Of a stretch of DNA of 64,000 nt, positions 24,179 to 34,265 are shown piece after piece. The notes below the pieces were generated by a model. That model was not told the origin of the DNA. It searched no databases and was given only the letters and a program-made list of their open reading frames with translations. Source of the stretch: Zoogloea sp. (GTDB lineage: Bacteria > Pseudomonadota > Gammaproteobacteria > Burkholderiales > Rhodocyclaceae); contig JADJBR010000007.1 of the NCBI GenBank assembly GCA_016703645.1, positions 744,001 through 808,000 of the forward strand. The letters run 5' to 3'. Each line of letters begins with the position of its first letter. The stretch's first letter is position 1. The translations under genes were made by a program, and so were the position numbers.

Positions 24179-25555
24179 TCAGACGGACAGCGCCTTGACG
24201 TGCTGGATCACCTCGCCGATGGCCTGCTGGGCTGAGCCGTAGAGCAGACGGGTGTTGTCCTTGTAGAACAGGGCGTTCTCGATACCCGAGTAGCCGGTGC
24301 CCTTGCCGCGCTTCACCACGATGACGTTCTGGGCCATGTCCGCATTGAGAATGGGCATGCCGTAGATCGGGCTGGACTTGTCCGTGCGGGCAGAGGGGTT
24401 CACCACGTCGTTGGCACCGATCACCAGGGCCACGTCGGCCTGGGCAAAGTCGCCGTTGATCTCTTCCAAGTCGAAGATCTTGTCATAGGGCACCCCGGCC
24501 TCGGCCAGCAGCACGTTCATGTGGCCCGGCATACGCCCCGCCACCGGGTGGATCGCAAACACCACCTCGACGCCCGCCTCTTCCAGCAGCTCGGTCATCT
24601 CCCACACCTTGTGCTGGGCGCCGGCCACCGCCATGCCGTAGCCCGGCACGATGATGACCTTGCTGGCGTAGCGCATCAAGGCTGCCGCATCCATGGCGCC
24701 GATCTCCTTCTGCTCGCCTTCCACAGCCTCGCCACCGCTGGCCGCACCCGTCATGGGCGTGAACAGAATGTTGCTGATCGGCCGGTTCATGGCCTTAGCC
24801 ATCAACTGGGTCAACAACGTACCGGCCGCACCAACCACGATGCCGGCGATGATCAACGCCGGGATGCCCATCACGAAACCTTCGAAGCCGACCGCCAGCC
24901 CCGTGAAGGCATTGAACAGGGAGATCACCACCGGCATGTCGGCCCCGCCGATGGGCAGGGTGATGATGACACCGAGCAGCAACGCGAGCACGAAGAAGGC
25001 ACCCACCAGCAGCGGGTCAATCGCAGGCGCGATCACGATGGCACCACCAACGGCCACCGTCACCAGTGCCAGCACGATGTTCACCGCGTTCTGGGCAGGC
25101 AGCCGGAAGGCCTTCTTCATGACCCCCTGAAGCTTGGCCCAGGCCACCACCGAACCCGAGAAGGACACGGCACCGATCAGCGCACCCAGGGTGGCCAGGA
25201 GGGTGACCACGGTGCCATGCATTTCGCCACGGGCGAATTCGACCGCGGCAATCGCGGCAGCCGCACCGCCACCCATGCCGTTGTAGATGGCCACCATCTG
25301 CGGCATGTCGGTCATGGCGACCTTCTTGCCGGAAATCCACGCCACGGCACCACCCAGGGCAATGGCAATGACCATCAGGGCGAAGTTGTTCATGCCCGGG
25401 GTGAGGAAGGTGACGACGGTGGCCAGCACCATGCCGACACCGGCCCACACGATGCCCTTGCGTGCCGAAACCGGCGAACTCATGCCCTTCAGGCCGAGAA
25501 TGAACAGGATCGCGGCGACGAAGTAGCTCGCGTCAATCAACCACTTGATCGCCAT
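24179..25555 (-). CDS. pntB: NAD(P) transhydrogenase subunit beta
   Basis: PntB carries the NADP(H)-binding domain and most of the proton channel of the proton-translocating transhydrogenase in the inner membrane, which makes NADPH from NADH. The 458-residue protein has about eight to nine membrane helices in residues 1-260. The soluble dIII domain has VIIVPGYGMAVAGAQHKV, HPVAGRMPGHMNVLLAEA, GANDVVNP and VVKRGKGTGYSGIEN. Its ATG overlaps the stop of pntAB, so the two are translationally coupled. The operon order pntAA-pntAB-pntB is the split-alpha form found in many proteobacteria. Confidence 0.97.
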   Translation of the reverse strand: MAIKWLIDASYFVAAILFILGLKGMSSPVSARKGIVWAGVGMVLATVVTFLTPGMNNFALMVIAIALGGAVAWISGKKVAMTDMPQMVAIYNGMGGGAAAAIAAVEFARGEMHGTVVTLLATLGALIGAVSFSGSVVAWAKLQGVMKKAFRLPAQNAVNIVLALVTVAVGGAIVIAPAIDPLLVGAFFVLALLLGVIITLPIGGADMPVVISLFNAFTGLAVGFEGFVMGIPALIIAGIVVGAAGTLLTQLMAKAMNRPISNILFTPMTGAASGGEAVEGEQKEIGAMDAAALMRYASKVIIVPGYGMAVAGAQHKVWEMTELLEEAGVEVVFAIHPVAGRMPGHMNVLLAEAGVPYDKIFDLEEINGDFAQADVALVIGANDVVNPSARTDKSSPIYGMPILNADMAQNVIVVKRGKGTGYSGIENALFYKDNTRLLYGSAQQAIGEVIQHVKALSV

Positions 25556-25839
25556 TACTTCTTCTCCTTTGCCTTGAACATGGCCAACATGCGTTCGGTC
25601 ACCACGTAGCCGCCCGCCGCATTGGCCGCCCCGAGCAGCACGGCGACAAAGCCGATGGCCTGCTCAAGCGGGGTTTCGGCCTGGCCGAGGGCGATCATGC
25701 CGCCCACCAGTACCACGCCGTGTACAAAGTTGGAGCCCGACATCAAGGGCGTGTGCAGGATCACCGGCACACGGGAGATGACTTCATAGCCGGTAAAGGC
25801 CGCCAACATGAAGATGTAGAGTGCAAGCATTCCATCCAT
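25555..25839 (-). CDS. pntAB: NAD(P) transhydrogenase subunit alpha, part 2 (membrane part)
   Basis: A 94-residue membrane protein with three helices, equal to the C-terminal membrane part of the E. coli PntA subunit. Typical features are the short lead, GYEVISRVPVILHTPLMSG, then NFVHGVVLVGGM and a last helix with GAANAAGGYVVT, ending in a lysine-rich tail. A strong ribosome site (AAGGAGGG) precedes the ATG. It lies 12 bases after pntAA and overlaps the start of pntB. Confidence 0.95.
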   Translation of the reverse strand: MDGMLALYIFMLAAFTGYEVISRVPVILHTPLMSGSNFVHGVVLVGGMIALGQAETPLEQAIGFVAVLLGAANAAGGYVVTERMLAMFKAKEKK

Positions 25840-25851
25840 GGGAAGCCCTCC

Positions 25852-26976
<1,125 letters not shown>

Positions 26977-27128
26977 GGAAGCTCCTAAGGGTAGTTGGAA
27001 TTTTGATATCGTCGCGAGAGGGTTTCGGCGACAAGACACCTTGGCTGGCACATCTCCGGCAAACTCCCCGGATACACCACCCGGTTCATGAATAAAATCC
27101 AATATCTCTTCCGAACAGCGCGAAAAAG

Positions 27129-28211
27129 ATGCGAAAGTCTAGCAAAAAACGAACCCGCTTCCTCCGAAAATTGGGATTGCCACCCGGTTCGTTGGTGCAT
27201 GTCGGCGAGATCAAGACCGTCAAGCCGAGTATCACCTTGATTGAATACGATGCCCGCGCCGTGACCGAAACGCACTTCGACTCCCTGGAAGCGTCCCGCC
27301 TTCACCAGCCAACCCGGGAAAAGCTGTGGCTCAACGTCCACGGCCTCCACGACCCCACCGTGATGGCCGAGATCGGACGGCGTTTCAAGCTGCACCCCCT
27401 GATCCAGGAGGACATCCTCAATACACAGCAGCGTCCCAAGAGCGACGAATTCTCCGACTACATCTACATTGTTGCCCGCAGCTTCGACTTTGACACCGAA
27501 AACCGCAGCCTCAACTCCGACCAGGTCAGTGTCGTCCTCGGCCGAAATTTCGTGCTGACCTTCCAGGAGCGCGCCACCGGCAACTTCGAAGCCATCCGTG
27601 AACGCCTGCGCGCCGAAAACGGTGCCATGCGCAGCCATGGCTGCGACTACCTGGCCTATGCGCTCCTCGACACGCTCGTCGACCGCTACTTCGTGATGCT
27701 CGACCACCTGACCGACCAGGCCGAGGATCTGGAAGAACGGGCCCTGAGCAACCCCAACCCTTCCCTGCTCGCCGAAATCAACCGGGTCAAGCACGAGGCC
27801 CTGCTCCTGCGCCGGGCCCTGTGGCCCCTGCGCGAAGTACTCAACAGCCTGTCCCGGGCCGACAACGGCTTCTTCACGCCGGACACCCGCCTCTATCTGC
27901 GCGACATCTACGACCACACCGTCCACGTGCTCGAATCCCTGGAGTCGGTGCGTGATCTGCTGGCCGATCTCCTCGACATCTACCTTTCCAGCGTCAGCAA
28001 CCGCCTCAATACCGAAGTTCGCATCCTCACCGTGCTCACCACCCTGTTCATGCCTGCCACGCTGATTGCCGGCATCTTCGGCATGAACTTCCGTCAGATG
28101 CCCCTGCTCGACGAGCATGACGGTTTCAGGATGGCTTTGGGAATGATGGTCGGCGCGGCAACCGTGATGGCCGCCGCATTCTGGCGCAGAAACTGGCTGA
28201 AGACTCGCTAA
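27129..28211 (+). CDS. corA: Magnesium/cobalt transporter CorA
   Basis: A 360-residue divalent cation channel of the inner membrane that works as a pentamer. The large cytoplasmic N-terminal domain (1-295) is followed by two membrane helices near the C-terminus, with the selectivity signature GMN at residues 318-320 (IFGMNFRQMP). A very basic N-terminus (RKSSKKRTRFLRK) is a modest oddity. The gene is divergent from pntAA and its last four bases overlap the end of the opposite-strand PP2C gene. Confidence 0.95.
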   Translation: MRKSSKKRTRFLRKLGLPPGSLVHVGEIKTVKPSITLIEYDARAVTETHFDSLEASRLHQPTREKLWLNVHGLHDPTVMAEIGRRFKLHPLIQEDILNTQQRPKSDEFSDYIYIVARSFDFDTENRSLNSDQVSVVLGRNFVLTFQERATGNFEAIRERLRAENGAMRSHGCDYLAYALLDTLVDRYFVMLDHLTDQAEDLEERALSNPNPSLLAEINRVKHEALLLRRALWPLREVLNSLSRADNGFFTPDTRLYLRDIYDHTVHVLESLESVRDLLADLLDIYLSSVSNRLNTEVRILTVLTTLFMPATLIAGIFGMNFRQMPLLDEHDGFRMALGMMVGAATVMAAAFWRRNWLKTR

Positions 28212-29047
28212 CCGCCCATGCCCGCGTAGTCGGTGCGGGGGCGGTTGGGTACTTCCACCAGCTTGACGATGGCCAGCGAAATATTGTCCCCGCCCCCCCG
28301 GGCACGCTGGCGAGCCAGCTCGATCAATGTTGACGCGGCGTCTCGCGGGGATTGGCTGGCGAGGATGGAGCCCGCCTCTTCCTCACCAATGTAAGCCCAC
28401 AAGCCATCCGAACACAGCAGAAAGGCATCTCCCCCCACCAGCGGCGACACATGCCCCACGTCCACCCGGGGCTCCCGCTCGGAACCCAGGCAGGACAGCA
28501 GCACATTGCGGTTGGGGTGGCGCAGGGCGCCCTCGGAATCAAGACGCCCCTTGCGCACCAGTTCCTCCACCAGCGAATGATCGGAACTGCGCGACACCAA
28601 CGCCCCCGAGCGGAAATGGTAGAAGCGGGAATCGCCGCAATGCGCCCAATCCGCCCGATCAGGCTGCATCATGAAGACGACCGCCGTGCTGTGAGGATCC
28701 TGTTCGCTGGTGAAACGCGTCAGCTTGATGACGATATGGGCCTCGTCAATGATGCTGCGCAGCAGATCGGGGGCGCTCTCGGACGCCGGCGCGAAAGATT
28801 CGAAGTTCTGGCGGGCCTTCAGGATGACCTGCTCGGCCGCCATGGCCCCACCGGAATGCCCCCCCATGCCGTCGGCCAGCACCGCCATCAGGGTACCCTT
28901 GCGGCTTGGATGGGCAAAAACGGCAGCACGGTCCTGCTGCTCCGTCCGGTCACCGGTGTGCTTGGCGACACAGGCTTCTGCCTGATAGCGCTTCTTGGCG
29001 CTTGTGGTTTCAGGATCGGACAGGGATGAAAAGCTCGGATTCAGCAT
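28208..29047 (-). CDS. PP2C-family protein serine/threonine phosphatase
   Basis: A 279-residue metal-dependent phosphatase (PPM). Motifs in order are GDRTEQQDRAAV, VLADGMGGHSGG (metal-binding Asp), HSTAVVF, HCGDSRFYHFR, LLCSDGLW and GGGDNISLAI. A single catalytic domain fills the protein with no membrane segment, as in Stp1/PrpC and type VI secretion-associated members. No partner Ser/Thr kinase is in the window, so its substrate is unknown. It ends by overlapping corA tail to tail. Confidence 0.93.
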   Translation of the reverse strand: MLNPSFSSLSDPETTSAKKRYQAEACVAKHTGDRTEQQDRAAVFAHPSRKGTLMAVLADGMGGHSGGAMAAEQVILKARQNFESFAPASESAPDLLRSIIDEAHIVIKLTRFTSEQDPHSTAVVFMMQPDRADWAHCGDSRFYHFRSGALVSRSSDHSLVEELVRKGRLDSEGALRHPNRNVLLSCLGSEREPRVDVGHVSPLVGGDAFLLCSDGLWAYIGEEEAGSILASQSPRDAASTLIELARQRARGGGDNISLAIVKLVEVPNRPRTDYAGMGG

Positions 29048-29277
29048 GATCTACCGCAGACCGGCAAAAAACTGACGTTCGCTCTGGACGCAGGCCTTCC
29101 ACCCGACTGGACTCCAGGACACCGGGGCGGACTTTCTGGGATGACAAGCAATTTCTGGCATTCGGGCGATAGGGCGATCAAGCTGTTCAACGCAAACACT
29201 CTGGCTATCTAACATGGCAAGAATGTTCCAGCAGTTTAACTGTTAATTTCTTTCAAACGGAGGACACCCTTTACCTT
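29048..29277. other. Intergenic gap between PP2C gene and glcF
   Basis: About 230 bases with no credible gene. They must hold the PP2C promoter and the end of the glc transcript. An AT-rich palindrome TTAACTGTTAA is at 29236-29246; its role is unknown. No intrinsic terminator is evident. Confidence 0.35.
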
Positions 29278-30526
29278 TTAGGTTCTCTTCGTGATTTTTT
29301 CATCGATCAGCTCGATCCAATGTTGAACGGGTAGGCTCGAGCCGGCTCCCAAATGCTCGATGCAACCGATGTTGGCCGAGACAATCCGCTCGGGGCGGCC
29401 CGCCTCCAGGGCAGACAGCTTGTTGGCCCGCAGCTGCAGGGACAAAGGATGGCTGCAGCAGCGAATAGGTGCCGGCCGATCCGCAGCAAAGATGTGCATC
29501 GGCAACGGGCGTGAGCGTATAGCCGGCGGCGCCCAGAATACCCTCCACGACACCGCGGACCTTCTGGCCATGCTGCAGGCTGCAAGGCGCGTGAAAGGCG
29601 ATCTTCCCGACCGACCGGGGGGCGCCGCAGCGGGCCAGGATGTCCTGCAGTGCCGCCGCCTCGGCAGCCAAGACCTCGGCCGGGTCGCGGGCCATGGATG
29701 CCACGCGGGCAGCCTTCCCGGCGTACGCCGGGTCGTCCCGGAGCATGTGGCCATAGTCCTTCACCTGCACGCCACAGCCCGAGGCCGTCACAAGGATGGC
29801 CTCCACATGCCCCGACGCAATGTCCGGCCACCAGGCATCGATGTTGCGGCGGGCATCGTCCCGGCCACCGTCCTGATCATGGAGGTGAAAGCGGACGGCG
29901 CCGCAACAGCCCGCCGCAGCCGGCTCCATCAGCGAGATACCGAGCGCATCAAGCACCCGGGCCGTGGCCGCGTTGATCGAAGGGCGCATGGAAGGCTGCA
30001 CGCAGCCGGCCAGGGCAATCATCCGGCGGGCGTGGCGGGGGGGCGGCCAGTGCCCCGCTGGCGGCGCATCCGGCACCTTTCCTGCCAGCATGCGGGGCAA
30101 CAAAGGCTTGAACAGACGTCCCATTCCCATCGCCGCACCAAACAGCCCGCTGCTCGGCACAAGCCCCTTGAGGGCCTCGCGGAACAAGCGGTCAGCCCCC
30201 CTGCGCGGCACCTGCCGCTCCACTTCGTGACGGCCGATATCAGCCAGACGTCCGTACTCCACACCCGATGGGCAGGTGGATTCGCAGGCGCGGCATGTGA
30301 GGCAGCGATCCAGATGCAGGCGCGTCTTCTCTGTCGCGGGAGTGCCCTCAAGAACCTGCTTGATCAGGTAGATGCGTCCCCGCGGGCCGTCCAGCTCGTC
30401 ACCAAGCAACTGGTAGGTAGGACACGTGGCGGTGCAGAAGCCGCAATGCACGCACTTGCGCAGGATCTCCTCGGCCTCGCGGCCTTCAGGTGTCTCACGG
30501 ATGAAATCGGCAAGATGCGTCTGCAT
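29278..30526 (-). pseudogene. glcF: Glycolate oxidase iron-sulfur subunit GlcF, frameshifted near the 3' end
   Basis: GlcF carries electrons from GlcDE to the membrane quinone pool. The N-terminal part has two 4Fe-4S ferredoxin motifs (CVHCGFCTATCPTY and CLTCRACESTCPSG) and the first CCG domain (GCVQPSMRP, GCCG); the second CCG domain reads HAPCSLQHGQ and LCCGSAGTYSLLQP. Just after that point the frame is lost: the conserved tail QLRANKLSAL, SANIGCIEHL and HWIELID continues in another frame to a stop at 29278. One extra base around 29439-29450 explains it. Repaired, the protein would have about 415 residues, close to E. coli GlcF (407). As read, the last ~70 residues, including an expected Cys ligand, are replaced. 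The start at ATG 30526 is two bases after glcE. Confidence 0.87.
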
Positions 30527-30528
30527 GC

Positions 30529-31617
30529 CTAGAGCCCTTCGTACAGGCGGCCAGGGTTGAAGACCCCCGCCGGATCGAACGCGTTCTTGAGATTGCGCTG
30601 CAGCGCCAGCATGGGCGCCGTCAACGGATGGAACACGGCGCCCTCGCGCACGCCGTTGCGGAACAGGGTGGCGTGCCCCCCCAGGGCAGCCACCCGTGCC
30701 CGTATAACGTCGGGCAACAGGCCGGAGCGCAGCCAGCGCTGAGCCCCACCCCACTCCACGAGCTGGGCACCATCCAACTCGATGGCGAGGGCGTCACTGG
30801 GCAGAGACAGGCGCCACAGAGGCGGCTGGGACGACGAGGGCTGCGCGCCAGCAAAGAAGGTATCCGTGTGCTCGCGCAGCGCACGCCAACGCACCTCGGC
30901 GACGGCGTCGGGAATGTGCTCACCGCCAAGCCGTCCGATAGCCGCCTCCACCGCCGCGGCCGCACCGGAGAGCCGCAGTTCAAGGATCCCGTCGCACCAG
31001 ACGCTGGCCGAGATCGGCAGGGGCCGCCCACCCCACACGTTGAGCTGGTGCAGGGCGGCCGCTTCGCCCATCTCGAAGCGCAGGCTGGCCTCTGCCACCG
31101 GTTTTGGAAGAACCTTGAGGGACACATCGACGATCAGACCGAGGGTGCCAAGACTGCCAGCAAGCACCCGGGATACGTCGTAGCCGGCCACGTTCTTCAT
31201 GACCTCGCCGCCGAAGCGCAACACCTCGCCTCGCCCGTCAATCATGCGGACACCGAGGATGAAATCGCGCACACCGCCCACAGCAGCCCGCCGCGGCCCG
31301 GCCAGACCGGCGGCAACGCAACCCCCTATCGTGGCCCCGGGCCCGAAATGGGGTGGTTCGAAAGCCAGCATCTGGCCTTGGGCCGCCAGCGCCGCCTCCA
31401 ATTCAACCAGTGGCGTCCCGGCGCGCACCGTGACCACCAATTCGCTTGGTTCATAGTTGATGATGCCGCAGCAGGCCCGGGTATCGAGGCGTTCTCCCCG
31501 CTCCGGCCGGCCATAGAAGCGCTTGGTCCCGCCACCGCGCAGGCACAGGGCCTGACCGCAAGCCGCAGCCTCCCGGACACACTCACTCCACTGCCGAATC
31601 AGATCGTCCACGCTCAT
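30529..31617 (-). CDS. glcE: Glycolate oxidase FAD-binding subunit GlcE
   Basis: A 362-residue FAD-binding protein of the PCMH/VAO fold, partner of GlcD in glycolate oxidase. It is shorter than GlcD and lacks much of its cap domain. Visible are LCLRGGGTKRFYG, the FAD-contact segment PPHFGPGATIGGCVAAGLAG, DGRGEVLRFGGEVMKNVAGYD and the C-terminal DPAGVFNPGRLY. The ATG at 31617 fits the usual N-terminus; upstream extension would run through the small membrane ORF. The next gene, glcF, starts two bases after the stop. Confidence 0.93.
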   Translation of the reverse strand: MSVDDLIRQWSECVREAAACGQALCLRGGGTKRFYGRPERGERLDTRACCGIINYEPSELVVTVRAGTPLVELEAALAAQGQMLAFEPPHFGPGATIGGCVAAGLAGPRRAAVGGVRDFILGVRMIDGRGEVLRFGGEVMKNVAGYDVSRVLAGSLGTLGLIVDVSLKVLPKPVAEASLRFEMGEAAALHQLNVWGGRPLPISASVWCDGILELRLSGAAAAVEAAIGRLGGEHIPDAVAEVRWRALREHTDTFFAGAQPSSSQPPLWRLSLPSDALAIELDGAQLVEWGGAQRWLRSGLLPDVIRARVAALGGHATLFRNGVREGAVFHPLTAPMLALQRNLKNAFDPAGVFNPGRLYEGL

Positions 31618-31762
31618 CCGCCTCTTGCCTGCTGGCTGCCCGCTCTTCTTCCCTACGTCGCTGCACCAGCCGACCGGCCGTGCGCAGCCCCATCCAGGTG
31701 CCCACCAGGGACAACACCGGCACCGCAACAAACAGGAACTGCAGCCATCCTTCGGAAATCAC
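31583..31762 (-). CDS. Small single-pass membrane protein in the glc operon
   Basis: A 59-residue ORF between glcD and glcE that starts with GTG at 31762 after AAGGGG. It has one clear hydrophobic helix (LQFLFVAVPVLSLVGTWMGL) followed by an arginine- and glutamate-rich cytoplasmic tail. Its 3' end overlaps the glcE start by 35 bases in another frame. It is not recognised as a named family. Position suggests a membrane anchor or accessory for the glycolate oxidase complex, but this is inference. A GTG six bases upstream is an alternative start. Confidence 0.5.
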   Translation of the reverse strand: MISEGWLQFLFVAVPVLSLVGTWMGLRTAGRLVQRRREEERAASRQEADERGRSDSAVE

Positions 31763-31778
31763 ATCCACCCCTTGATCG

Positions 31779-33293
31779 TCAGAAACGCGGCAGATCCGGG
31801 TGCGCCACCGGCTGACCAGCCCCCATCCGCTCACGGCCGTACTCCGCGCACCGGTTGAGGGTCGGGATGGCCTTGCCCGGATTGAGCAGTCCGCCCGGAT
31901 CAAACGCCGCCTTGACCCGGTGGAAGGCGGCAATCTCCGGCGTGGCAAACTGGCTGCACATCTGATTGATCTTCTCGATGCCAACCCCGTGCTCGCCCGT
32001 GATGGTGCCGCCCAACGCGACCGACAGCTCCAGGATCTCGGCACCAAAAGCCTCAGCCGTATGCTGGTCACCGGGTTTGTTCGCGTCGAAAAGGATGAGC
32101 GGATGCAAGTTGCCATCGCCGGCATGAAAGACGTTGATGCAGCGCATGGCGTACTTCGTCTCCATCGCCTGGATGGCCTGCAGCATTTCACCGAGACGCT
32201 TTCGGGGGATGGTCCCGTCCATGCAGTAGTAGTCCGGAGAGATCCGCCCCGCCGCGGGAAAGGCCGCCTTGCGCCCGGCCCAGAAACGCAGGCGCTCGGC
32301 CTCGTCCCGGGACACGCGGATCTCAGTGGCTCCGCTCTGCTCCAGCAGGGCACGCACCCGCCCGACTTCTTCGGCCACCTCCTCGGGCGTGCCATCGGAC
32401 TCACAAAGAAGTATGGCCTTGGCGTCGAGGGGGTAGCCCGCATGCACGAACTCCTCCACTGCAGCGGTGGCGGGCTGGTCCATCATCTCCAGCCCGGCCG
32501 GAATGATGCCGGCGGCGATGATCCGGGCCACGGCATCTCCGGCCTTGACCACGTCGTCAAAGGCTGCCAGCACGCACTGGGCTAGCTGGGGCTTGGGGGT
32601 GAGCTTGACCGTGACCTCGGTCACCACCGCGAGCATTCCTTCGGACCCCGTGACCAAAGGCAGCAGGTCGTAACCCGGTGCATCCAGCCCCAGGCTGCCA
32701 AACTCGACGATGTCACCGTGGATGGTCACGCCCCGCACCTTGAGCAGGTTGTGGATGGTCAGGCCGTACTTGAGGCAATGCACCCCACCGGAGTTCTCGG
32801 CCACGTTGCCGCCGATGGTGCAGGCGATCTGGGACGAAGGATCGGGGGCGTAATACAAGCCATGGGGCGCAGCAGCCTCCGAGATAGCCAGGTTGCGCAC
32901 CCCCGGCTGCACCACCGCCCGCCGTGCGTGGGCATCTATGGCGATGATCCTGTTCAAACGCGCGAGGGACAACACCACGCCGAAACGGTGGGGCTGGGCG
33001 CCCCCGGAAAGACCGGTCCCTGCGCCCCGCGCCACCACCGGCACCCCCTGCCCCGCACAGATTTTCAGGATGTCCACCACCTGCGCCTCGGTGTCCGGCA
33101 GCACCACGACCAGCGGCAACTGGCGGAGGGCTGCCATGCCGTCACACTCATAGGGGCGCAGGTCTTCCGGGTCGTGGAGCACGTGGGCCGCTGGCAGCAC
33201 CCCCAGCAGAGCCTGCACCAGGCGCCGCACGTCCACCCGGGAGAAATCTTCCTCTGTCCGGCCGAAACCGGGCATACCAGACTGCTCGCCCAT
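31779..33293 (-). CDS. glcD: Glycolate oxidase FAD-linked subunit GlcD
   Basis: A 504-residue FAD-linked oxidase that converts glycolate to glyoxylate. The FAD domain shows PVVARGAGTGLSGGAQP, PDPSSQIACTIGGNVAENSG and GYDLLPLVTGSEGMLAVVTE; the C-terminal cap shows NVFHAGDGNLHP, TITGEHGVGIEK and DPGGLLNPGKAIP. The ATG at 33293 directly follows an in-frame GTG at 33296; AAGGAG upstream could serve either. It is preceded 23 bases upstream by a GntR-type regulator on the same strand. Confidence 0.96.
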   Translation of the reverse strand: MGEQSGMPGFGRTEEDFSRVDVRRLVQALLGVLPAAHVLHDPEDLRPYECDGMAALRQLPLVVVLPDTEAQVVDILKICAGQGVPVVARGAGTGLSGGAQPHRFGVVLSLARLNRIIAIDAHARRAVVQPGVRNLAISEAAAPHGLYYAPDPSSQIACTIGGNVAENSGGVHCLKYGLTIHNLLKVRGVTIHGDIVEFGSLGLDAPGYDLLPLVTGSEGMLAVVTEVTVKLTPKPQLAQCVLAAFDDVVKAGDAVARIIAAGIIPAGLEMMDQPATAAVEEFVHAGYPLDAKAILLCESDGTPEEVAEEVGRVRALLEQSGATEIRVSRDEAERLRFWAGRKAAFPAAGRISPDYYCMDGTIPRKRLGEMLQAIQAMETKYAMRCINVFHAGDGNLHPLILFDANKPGDQHTAEAFGAEILELSVALGGTITGEHGVGIEKINQMCSQFATPEIAAFHRVKAAFDPGGLLNPGKAIPTLNRCAEYGRERMGAGQPVAHPDLPRF

Positions 33294-33316
33294 CACAGCG
33301 TCTCCTTGTCCATATC

Positions 33317-34054
33317 CTATCCCCGCGCCCCGGGGGGTGTGGCCAGAACCACCCCCAGGCGCCGCGCAGCCTGGAGGAGATGCTGCCGGGCCGCCCGCCG
33401 CGCGGCAGCAGGGTCTCCAGCCACGATGGCCACATGCAAAGCCCGATGTTCGTCCTGGGCGGCTCCGGCCAACCCTCGGACAATCCCTTCCCGGCTCCAG
33501 GTCGGCGCCCTGGACGCGGAAAACTCGTGACTGACGAAGGCCACGAAGCGACCGATCAGGGGGTTTCCGCTGGCCAATGCAATGGCGCAGTGAAAATCAT
33601 CATCCGCACGAACGCCGTCGGCGCTGAGGGCGACCGCCTCATCCATACGTGCAAGGGCTGCCTCAATGGCCTCGACATCGGCAGGCGTCCTCCGCAAGGC
33701 CGCCCGCTCGGCAGCGGCCACCTCGATGATGAGGCGCAACTCGAAAATGTCCTCGATCTGATGGGCCTCGCCAAGCACACCAGCGGCCATCCGGAACACC
33801 CCCGCCCCAAGGCACCGGGCAACATAGACGCCCGACCCCTGCCGGCTTGTCACCAGGCCGTCCGCCTTAAGACGGGCGACGGCCTCGCGTACCACCGCGC
33901 GGCTGACGGCGAGCTGCTCGGCCAAACGCGCCTCGGCGGGAAGCTTCTCGCCGGGGGCGAACTCACCGCTACGAATGCGCTTCTCCAGCACCTCGGCCAC
34001 CTCCTCGGAAAGGCGATGGGGACGTGAGATGCGTGGGAGGGGAGCCGCGTCCAT
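33317..34054 (-). CDS. glcC: GntR-family (FadR subgroup) transcriptional regulator, GlcC-like
   Basis: A 245-residue regulator. Residues about 10-80 form the winged helix (LPAEARLAEQLAVSRAVVREA and RQGSGVYVA), residues about 95-230 an FCD ligand domain with the metal/ligand motif (FELRLIIE, DDFHCAIALASGNP, EHRALHVAI). It heads the glc operon and in this subgroup typically binds glycolate, lactate or a related small acid. A perfect match to the FadR-subgroup operator TNGTNNNACNA lies 9-19 bases before its start, so autoregulation is likely. The ATG at 34054 is preferred over the longer frame; no strong ribosome site is visible. LldR or PdhR-like functions are alternatives. Confidence 0.85.
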   Translation of the reverse strand: MDAAPLPRISRPHRLSEEVAEVLEKRIRSGEFAPGEKLPAEARLAEQLAVSRAVVREAVARLKADGLVTSRQGSGVYVARCLGAGVFRMAAGVLGEAHQIEDIFELRLIIEVAAAERAALRRTPADVEAIEAALARMDEAVALSADGVRADDDFHCAIALASGNPLIGRFVAFVSHEFSASRAPTWSREGIVRGLAGAAQDEHRALHVAIVAGDPAAARRAARQHLLQAARRLGVVLATPPGARG

Positions 34055-34062
34055 TGGTCTAC

Positions 34063-34073
34063 TTGTCTGACAA
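34063..34073. promoter_or_regulatory. FadR-subgroup operator upstream of glcC
   Basis: TTGTCTGACAA (TTGTCAGACAA on the coding strand) matches the known FadR-subgroup consensus TNGTNNNACNA and is an almost perfect dyad. It lies just before the regulator start codon, so bound protein would block its own operon. Confidence 0.7.
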
Positions 34074-34265
34074 CTTCCAGGCAGTCTAGAAGACCCCGCC
34101 GCGGAAGGCAAAGCCCTTTGCGCTGTACCGCCACATCGCGGTGTCGGGCCGGCGATCAGGCCCTATCCGGGATGTAGATCAGCGACGGAGCGGGCAGGCA
34201 GACGGAGGGAGGGCGTGCACGTACCACACACGGCAGATGAAGCTCGGCGCACAGTCTTGGCGCCA
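34074..34265. other. Gap upstream of glcC and downstream of hyi
   Basis: About 190 bases with no credible gene; nothing else recognised. It likely contains the glc promoter, read on the minus strand. Confidence 0.35.

Noticed and set aside
24521-25609. Long plus-strand frame opposite pntB
   Set aside because: Antisense to a clear pntB/pntAB; rich in His, Gly and Arg as expected from GC-rich reverse reading. No domain or conserved motif.
29360-30532. 390-residue plus-strand frame opposite glcF
   Set aside because: glcF has clear 4Fe-4S motifs on the minus strand; the antisense frame has no recognisable feature.
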